DNA from: Corbicula japonica | Taxonomy: Eukaryota; Mollusca; Bivalvia; Venerida; Cyrenidae | Length of the DNA stretch: 64,000 bases | NCBI GenBank assembly: GCA_038501625.1 | Contig: JAZAYU010000009.1 | Location: 4,835,001-4,899,000, forward strand | Direction: 5' to 3' | Shown here: positions 62,101-64,000 of the stretch, one piece after another | How positions within the stretch are numbered: position 1 is the first letter of the stretch | Layout of the letters: the number at the start of each line of letters is the position of its first letter | Program-made: the position numbers and the translations under genes | Notes under the pieces: generated by a model | Seen by the model: the letters and a program-made list of their open reading frames with translations, nothing else | Databases searched by the model: none | Told to the model about the DNA's origin: nothing

Positions 62101-63832
62101 TCAACATGACCTTATCAGCTTAAGTTAGGATGCAATTATTGACTTCCCAAGATCCCAGGAATTTCAATATCACAGCATCATCTTGCCATGTCATCTTAGG
62201 CAGCGTCTGTAATGCTCTTCCTTTCATTAGGCTGGATTTTGTGTTATTGAGTGCAGTAAAATATCACTTAGTAACTTATGGTAACTAGAGTCAAATAATA
62301 AGAAGCTTGAATAGAAATGTATTACGTAAGTTCAGACTTTCAACTTTTTATTTTAAACATATTCACTTGATATATGGTTCAAGATAGGTATCCACTTATA
62401 TTGAATACACCTTATAATGACCATTTTTGGCCAAAAATGTCTAAATATATCCATTTTAACCTTAATTTAAGAAATCAACACCCTCAGACCACATGAAATC
62501 TTGAAAAAATTACTTCAGGATGAAAGTACACCAGTTATTAATTAATGGTAAAATTCTCAGACAGTCATAAGGTCCACAGATGTTGATTATTCTTAGACTA
62601 ATTAAATTCTTTATTCGATTAAGACTTTTATCACAAACCATGTAGATCTAGATCAGCCTGCACAATTGTGCCACTCGATCAGGACCTACACTGTTCACTT
62701 TAAATTCTTTATGTTCTTTCTGACCAAGAAGCAACCAGTGTAAATCCAGATCTGATGGCATAACCAGATCTTTTATTTGAAATAAAGCACAAAGTTAACA
62801 GTTTCACCTGTTATACTGTACAAAATCCGGACATGTTTGCTGTCAATTTTCCGAGTTTTGAAGCCGGGAATCGGGATAGTCTTGGTTAATGGTTTATGGA
62901 ACTTCCTGCGTACTGGCTCTATTGTGACTATAGGTGACATTGAGGCATCCTTACCCATAAACTTCTGTACATCTGACTCGTCTGTATACATAACCTACCA
63001 GATATTGATAAAAAATAGTTAATATGCTGCAATAATCGTGTTATATAAGAAATGGTGAAAAGTAAAACCAAAAGCAAACCCTTTACATCATATAAACATG
63101 TTCTATTGCATGTACAAACAGTGTTGATCCTAATCAGCTGGCACACTGTTTGGGTTTCTTCTTGGTAAAAAATAACCTTATGTATCTTAAAGCAAATGGT
63201 GCAGATCCTGATCAGAGGCACAGATGTGTCAGATGAACTGGATTTACACTGTTCACCCATTCAATAAAAGTTGTTTCTATGAAGAAATCTGTTAATATCC
63301 ATCACAAGGCTACAAGTAATTGAAATTAATATGTCATGTTTTTCTGCTATCTTATTAAAGCTTATCACTGAACTTCATATTTCATGAACTTCTAACTGAG
63401 AAACATGTCTTTAACACAGAACTTAAAACAGTTATATAGCTCCCATATGTCTATAGATCATAAATTATCAATCCATATATAGATACACCTGTGGGAAAAC
63501 AACCAATACAATGTTTGCTTTTAAATGCCATAGATTATCTTTGATCAAGAAGTGACTAGTGTAGATCCAGATCTGATCTGGATCTACACTGGTTGCACAG
63601 GCATTAAAATGTGTATATATGAAGTAAAGGTTAAGCTGGCTGAATGTGCTTACCTGTATGGATACTCTACAGAAGCTCTTGTCTCCCATTGTAAGAGCTG
63701 CCTCGGGTAGTTTACACGTAATCTCTGGGCTTGACGTAGATGCAAGGAGACCCCCGCTGGAGCAGAAAAAGCGGACAGCCTCTATATCAACTTCCTCAAA
63801 CTCCATTGTCCTCAGCAATAATGGCACAACCA
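34949..63832 (-). CDS. ZU5 / UPA-like / ankyrin-repeat protein, 5' end outside window
   Basis: Fourteen exons read right to left with matching phases, from the ZU5 exon at 63832-63654 to a stop at 34951-34949. The order is ZU5 N-terminal part, ZU5 end plus ankyrin-type segment (VTIEPVRRKFHKP, then TIPIP and RILYSITG), a short acidic exon with SSQWQDISDTVGE, then ankyrin repeats. Canonical repeats are coded by single 99-nt exons. Two central exons (38619-38488 and 37938-37801) are non-canonical helices. The C-terminus is a short basic tail ending CTVG. ZU5 and ankyrin repeats both mediate protein contacts in membrane-cytoskeleton adaptors and death-signalling proteins. Canonical ankyrins have the repeats before ZU5, so this order is unusual. 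One intron (62807-48937) is about 14 kb. Joining all exons into one transcript is inferred from phase and strand; RNA would decide it. Confidence 0.72.
35228..35284. repeat. Palindromic repeat M2, half copy
   Basis: GGAGACTAGTCTCAAATTTC and CATCTGATTGGCTGAAATGG. A second half copy lies at 35638-35698, either side of a ZU5-ANK exon. Confidence 0.65.
35288..35336. repeat. 49-bp hairpin
   Basis: TGATATTGACC (35288) pairs with GGTCAATATCA (ending 35336), and inside that AAAAATCGT pairs with ACGATTTTT across a TATTG loop. Strong stem in an intron of the ZU5-ANK gene. Confidence 0.75.
35494..35592 (-). CDS. ZU5-ANK gene exon: canonical ankyrin repeat
   Basis: 99 nt, with GMTCLYLASQGGHKEIAKRL and SGAQTNIVNQ. 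Confidence 0.9.
35763..35820 (+). repeat. Solitary diverged 66-bp minisatellite unit
   Basis: AGTCTAGTTGACAGTGGAAT and CACAACAACATTGTC match the monomer of the arrays at 13139 and 15823, with a small insertion. Intron of the ZU5-ANK gene. Confidence 0.6.
35850..35948 (-). CDS. ZU5-ANK gene exon: canonical ankyrin repeat
   Basis: 99 nt, with SALHCACYHGNLDLADRLI and QAGADVNLQTK. Confidence 0.9.
36225..36297. repeat. Solo 3' terminus of family-alpha array element
   Basis: CCTGCTCAGGTGAGCTAAAA reproduces the terminus at 1210-1226 and 59180-59198. No array precedes it. Confidence 0.5.
36298..37113. other. Intron of ZU5-ANK gene
   Basis: AT-rich. No additional exon or element recognised. Confidence 0.4.
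37114..37224 (-). CDS. ZU5-ANK gene exon: ankyrin-like cap repeat
   Basis: 111 nt, phase 0, with TKDFLKAVVEGNTEKVLERL and EPDVACKSTE. Resembles the exon at 46910-47020 in length and layout, as if a second ankyrin stack begins here. Confidence 0.78.
37489..37672. mobile_element. Foldback MITE M1, internally deleted copy
   Basis: Ends TAACCCTTTCCTACATAG and ATATATGGAGGAAAGGGTTA. The left inner dyad arm is missing. Confidence 0.8.
37801..37938 (-). CDS. ZU5-ANK gene exon: helical segment
   Basis: 138 nt, phase 0, with GEALLHCVTNRQASKDLIG and KYLWQRDLDSLE. The EALLHCV start suggests a diverged ankyrin repeat. Confidence 0.75.
38040..38289. mobile_element. Foldback MITE M1 copy
   Basis: TAACCCTTTCATCC at the left, TATATGGAGGAAGGGGTTA at the right, CATCTGATCAGGATCTGCAC inside. 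Confidence 0.8.
38488..38619 (-). CDS. ZU5-ANK gene exon: helical segment, GC donor
   Basis: 132 nt, phase 0, with DGLSLLLVAVFSTYDKEKSK and LPLSEQLKTK. The donor reads AAG|GCAAGT, a GC-AG intron with otherwise perfect consensus. Confidence 0.75.
39081..39182 (-). CDS. ZU5-ANK gene exon: ankyrin repeat
   Basis: 102 nt with FPPLYGAILEMQCDVVKLLL and SKGADVTWISQ. The acceptor region TGCAG..CATTCAG has two AGs. The in-frame one at 39183 is used here. Pieces of this exon start recur at 39205-39245 and 39425-39470. Confidence 0.82.
39868..42056. mobile_element. Non-autonomous hAT-like element, 6-bp TSD
   Basis: Termini CAGGCTGTCAAGTG and CGCTTGACAGCCTG, flanked by TACTCT on both sides (39862-39867 and 42057-42062). 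The subterminal regions are rich in AAAAAGTAGGAA words at both ends. CAGG-type ends and a 6-bp duplication fit the hAT6 group described in Repbase. No transposase ORF remains in about 2.2 kb. Confidence 0.8.
40299..40556. mobile_element. Short array-type element (family gamma termini) nested in the hAT-like element
   Basis: Starts ACTAGACTGTGTCC and GGACACGGATGCCCC, ends TATATGCC and GGGGGCATAA. These are the same termini as the element at 49841-51557, but with no tandem array between them. It represents the fourth nesting level. Confidence 0.65.
42616..42714 (-). CDS. ZU5-ANK gene exon: canonical ankyrin repeat
   Basis: 99 nt, 33 residues, with GAIHLASFHGHVSVVDKLL and NGCNVNMPSK. Confidence 0.9.
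42768..42948. mobile_element. Foldback MITE M1, deleted copy
   Basis: TAACTCTTTCCTG at the left, AGGAAAGGGTTA at the right, GATCCAGATCAGCCGGCACA inside. It lies 53 bp from the exon at 42616-42714. Confidence 0.8.
43708..43937. mobile_element. Foldback MITE M1 copy
   Basis: AACCCTTTCCTCCATAGACA at the left, GTGGAGGAAAGGGTTAA at the right, with both inner dyads. Confidence 0.85.
44317..44415 (-). CDS. ZU5-ANK gene exon: canonical ankyrin repeat
   Basis: 99 nt, 33 residues, GGQTALHLACKEGHIHIVEE then LLKNNADMN. Textbook T-A-L-H-L-A-C repeat. Confidence 0.9.
44463..46284. mobile_element. Tandem-array mobile element (family beta), about ten 156-bp monomers
   Basis: Starts ACAAGAGCCGTCAGAGAC and GTTATGCTCCCC, with GCCGCTTTGTC just inside. 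Monomers contain TTTCAAAGGGCAATAACTC, GCACTGCACTGCTCC and TTATACTTTGTGAGATATGC. It ends with a long GGACGGACGGACGAAC tract, GACAAAGCGAC, TATATGCTCCCCC and a GGGGGGAGCATAA hairpin. GCTTTGTC/GACAAAGC and ATGCTCCCC/GGGGAGCAT form inverted ends. It begins about 46 bp upstream (gene sense) of the acceptor of the ZU5-ANK exon at 44317-44415. Confidence 0.85.
46419..46863. mobile_element. Foldback MITE M1, tandem or compound degenerate copy
   Basis: Two M1-like units share GTGTAGATCCTGATCAGA and GTGCCATCTGATCAGGA cores, ending AGTAAAGGGTTA. Confidence 0.65.
46910..47020 (-). CDS. ZU5-ANK gene exon: first ankyrin repeat
   Basis: 111 nt, phase 0. It encodes LDLLHAAKCGDLSALHACL and GMDVNYTNQ, a good capping ankyrin repeat. 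The donor is CAA|GTTTGT. Confidence 0.8.
47101..47340. mobile_element. Foldback MITE M1, full-length copy
   Basis: Left CCCTTCCTCCATAAACACAC, right ATATATGGAGGAAAGGGTTA. Both inner dyads present. A further degenerate copy lies at about 47636-47790. Confidence 0.85.
47879..47948 (-). CDS. ZU5-ANK gene exon: linker, acceptor ambiguous
   Basis: The donor is GCA|GTATGT. Acceptor AACAG at 47949-47950 keeps the frame from the preceding exon (S-I-I-D-I-P-E-T-M-T-E-M-M). The better-looking TTTGCAG at 47968-47969 would shift it. The ambiguous boundary is the sequence that has been amplified nine times next door (47939-48600). Confidence 0.55.
47939..48600. repeat. Nine-unit array (about 73 bp) built from a 3' splice site
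   Basis: Each unit carries TATGATACTGTTCTCACAGC followed by ACACCACTGCAAATCT, which on the gene (minus) strand is the AG-rich acceptor plus the start of the exon at 47879-47948. Units 2-4 and 7-9 share the same variant order, so a three- to four-unit block was itself duplicated. Only the first unit leads into the full exon. Confidence 0.85.
48825..48936 (-). CDS. ZU5-ANK gene exon: acidic linker / UPA-like start
   Basis: Acceptor TTTCAG, donor AAG|GTAACA, 112 nt, entering with two bases to complete the Gly of SITG and leaving two bases. It encodes SRESSQWQDISDTVGEKVL and then KLSMDHAVTG. The QW-x-DI word after SITG parallels ankyrins, where W-E-D-I follows SITG. This supports the join across the 14-kb intron. 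Confidence 0.68.
49495..49840. repeat. 35-40 bp minisatellite, left part
   Basis: Units of TTGATATCCCTTGCCATACA plus AGCAAATTGATTGTA. The array continues at 51558-51838 after an inserted element. Confidence 0.88.
49841..51557. mobile_element. Tandem-array mobile element (family gamma), about ten ~153-bp monomers in alternating pairs
   Basis: Starts GACTAGAAATGTGTCC and GGACACGGATGCCCCCGC, ends TATATGCCC and GGCGGGGGCATAA. Monomers contain AGAAAATTCTATTTTTAGT, GTGACCTTGACCTTGGACCT and GGCATGGGT. They alternate between a type with CCTTGTCATGGTGAACATTT and a type with GTCTTGATATGGTGAA, giving a dimer of about 306 bp. It is inserted in the minisatellite 49495-51838. Confidence 0.88.
51558..51838. 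repeat. 35-40 bp minisatellite, right part
   Basis: The same units as 49495-49840, in the same orientation. Confidence 0.85.
51950..53460. mobile_element. 1.5-kb TIR element, class unknown
   Basis: Perfect 18-bp inverted ends, TATACGCCTTTCCAATAA (51950-51967) and its complement (53443-53460). Subterminal GTTACCTCCC/GGGAAGTAAC is partly shared. No open frame is worth calling. The target duplication is unclear. Could be a deletion derivative of a DNA transposon. Confidence 0.6.
53461..54209. other. Intron sequence, no exon recognised
   Basis: Contains an isolated CATGACCTTGACCTTAAG near 53750, similar to array monomers. Otherwise nothing supported. Confidence 0.4.
54210..55835. repeat. 60-62 bp minisatellite interrupted by a foldback element
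   Basis: Units of GTGAATAGGAGAAGTACTTT, TAAAGTAATAGGCAATCAAG and TTAAAATTTATTCCATTTAC. About three units at 54215-54396 and about five at 55530-55835. Confidence 0.88.
54397..55529. mobile_element. Tc1/mariner-like foldback element, TA target duplication
   Basis: Starts CAGTTAGTCGTCCGGTTCCG and ends CCGGAACAGGGCAACCAACTG's inverse partner, flanked by TA (54395-54396 and 55530-55531). Removing the element and one TA restores a minisatellite unit in register. A second inverted pair of about 230-bp arms lies inside (54735-54965 and 55265-55500, e.g. GGCGGCGAAAGGTATGTTGA). No transposase. Confidence 0.8.
55946..57191. mobile_element. hAT-like element with 5-bp TSD, nested
   Basis: Left end CATGGTTCATACAGAGG, right end (complement) CAGGGTTCGCACAGGGG, flanked by CCTGA on both sides (55941-55945 and 57192-57196). 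Both subtermini carry repeated TTCAAGGACTTTT words. CAGGGTTC-type ends fit hAT, and the 5-bp duplication fits the hAT5 group. It carries only the N-terminal zinc-finger ORF below. Confidence 0.75.
56472..56840 (-). pseudogene. hAT transposase N-terminal zinc-finger fragment
   Basis: An ATG at 56840 opens 122 codons. The sequence has KWLSQESYKPWLKEFKGD, then C-L-C-S-L-C-D-K, then GTMGESALKSHMKSERHKNR, a C2H2/BED-like zinc finger typical of the N-terminus of hAT-family transposases and host proteins derived from them. The catalytic RNase H-like domain and the dimerisation domain are missing. The ORF stops just inside the element, so this is an internally deleted copy. It lies within the hAT-like element at 55946-57191 and runs on the minus strand. 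Confidence 0.72.
59199..59610. other. Intron sequence, nothing recognised
   Basis: No exon or element found. Confidence 0.4.
59611..59835. mobile_element. Foldback MITE M1, diverged copy
   Basis: TAACCTTTTCCTTCATATAA at the left, AAAGAAAGGGTTAA at the right, AGTGTAGATCCAGATCA inside. Confidence 0.78.
59836..60179. other. Region between MITE M1 and repeat R3
   Basis: No gene. May belong to the 3' part of the retroelement that runs through 61290-60180. Confidence 0.35.
60180..60510 (-). repeat. Dispersed repeat R3, reverse copy
   Basis: The complement of GGTGCACCCTAGAACCTGG, CAGTGGCAA..TTGCCACTG, CCAAGGCGGTAACCCC and TGTGGCGATTCCTGATATGC. It directly follows, on the minus strand, the coding relic at 61290-60530. 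Confidence 0.65.
60530..61290 (-). pseudogene. Decayed retroelement coding fragment (reverse-transcriptase-family C-terminal region)
   Basis: Three broken minus-strand frames carry words I associate with the region downstream of the reverse transcriptase in a retroelement family common in aquatic invertebrates: YDKRDDFNFNIVNFPFLDCD (about 61183-61124), SLSRACNDVNDFNEHNLCIT, then YHKLRKTFCKFYGRYPDLIH (about 61005-60946) and GISQPVFYGDLIYKLKKIKG (about 60908-60848). Frameshifts separate them. Family assignment is from memory of the motif, so moderate only. Repeat R3 follows immediately in the same sense and may be its 3' UTR. Confidence 0.55.
61291..62616. other. AT-rich intron sequence
   Basis: Tandem GTGATTTGACTGTGATTTGA near 61551-61585. 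No exon recognised on either strand. Confidence 0.45.
62617..62780. mobile_element. Foldback MITE M1, diverged copy
   Basis: CATGTAGATCTAGATCAGCC, CGATCAGGACCTACACTGTT and GTGTAAATCCAGATCTGATG cores. The outer ends have decayed. It lies 28 bp from the ZU5 exon. Confidence 0.65.
62808..62994 (-). CDS. ZU5-ANK gene exon: ZU5 end with ankyrin-like signature
   Basis: Acceptor TGGTAG, donor ACAG|GTGAAA, phase 0 in and phase 1 out. It encodes SPIVTIEPVRRKFHKPLTKT, then IPIPGFK and VRILYSIT. The EPxRRKFHKP and LYSITG words are those of ankyrin ZU5-UPA regions. Confidence 0.82.
63070..63270. mobile_element. Foldback MITE M1, diverged copy
   Basis: GTGTTGATCCTAATCAGCTG and TGCAGATCCTGATCAGAGG cores in the intron between the two ZU5 exons. 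Confidence 0.65.
63529..63633. mobile_element. Foldback MITE M1, right half only
   Basis: GTGTAGATCCAGATCTGATC and TGGATCTACACTGGTTGCAC around a perfect GATCCAGATC/GATCTGGATC dyad, 21 bp from the ZU5 exon donor. Confidence 0.65.
63654..63832 (-). CDS. ZU5-ANK gene exon: ZU5 domain start
   Basis: Acceptor TTCAG before TGGTTGTGCC and donor CAG|GTAAGC. It encodes 59 whole codons including VVVPLLLRTMEFEEVD, then FFCSSGGLL, the ZU5 first-strand signature, and GDKSFCRVSIQ. Upstream exons are beyond the window or not recognised. Confidence 0.75.
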
Positions 63833-64000
63833 CTGAAGACAAAACAACTTGATGGTACATACATATATAACCTGATGGTACATACATATATAACCGACAA
63901 AACATATTACTTAAATGTCAACTGTAGAAAAATGCACAACAAAATTTTGCAAATCCTTACCCCCTTCCATTCACCAACAGTGAATTGAGCAACATAAAGA
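63833..64000. other. Upstream intron of the ZU5-ANK gene, window edge
   Basis: GATGGTACATACATATATAA occurs twice in tandem at about 63851-63892. The earlier exons of the gene lie beyond the window. Confidence 0.5.

Overview
This window looks like nuclear DNA of a marine bivalve mollusc, probably a heterodont clam. It is AT-rich and intron-rich, has GT-AG introns on both strands, and is full of small DNA transposons. It carries a cluster of ependymin-related genes (a family strongly expanded in molluscs) and tandem-array mobile elements ending in GGACGGAC tracts, a style familiar from bivalves. The species call is an inference. I see no bacterial-type operons, CRISPR arrays or rRNA.

Left third (1-33,935): an ependymin-related (EPDR) gene cluster. 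Gene A (6452-9317, +) and gene B (29369-33935, +) are close paralogues with the same six-exon structure: exon lengths 150, 111, 76, 159 and 104 nt plus a short last exon. Gene C (24732-19123, -) is a divergent paralogue between them with the same intron phases. A lone exon-like piece at 16484-16639 may be a fourth relic. All encode small secreted proteins with an N-terminal signal peptide, the CC-x-P-x-QW motif and six conserved cysteines. Gene C has a CR1/L2-like LINE in intron 4. A 5'-truncated sister LINE lies upstream of gene A. Between the genes are a 17-copy and a 6-copy 66-bp minisatellite open in several frames, a Transib-like element, a piggyBac-like MITE and several dispersed repeats.

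Right half (34,949-63,832, -): one long gene, cut off at its 5' end by the window edge. It encodes a ZU5 domain with an ankyrin-type UPA start, followed by a run of ankyrin repeats, most of them one 99-nt exon each. I placed 14 exons with compatible phases. Its introns hold most of the mobile DNA: at least eleven copies of a foldback MITE, four tandem-array elements, two hAT-like elements, a TA-flanked foldback element inside a minisatellite, a 1.5-kb TIR element, and a decayed retroelement coding fragment. Gene B and this gene converge, with about 1 kb between them.

Most unusual points: (1) tandem-array elements whose termini and internal 145-166 bp monomers are mixed and matched between copies; (2) nested insertions four levels deep at 39.6-42.4 kb; (3) a nine-unit array that amplifies the 3' splice site and first bases of an exon of the ZU5-ANK gene; (4) a 66-bp minisatellite readable in five frames; (5) a ZU5-before-ANK domain order, the reverse of canonical ankyrins.
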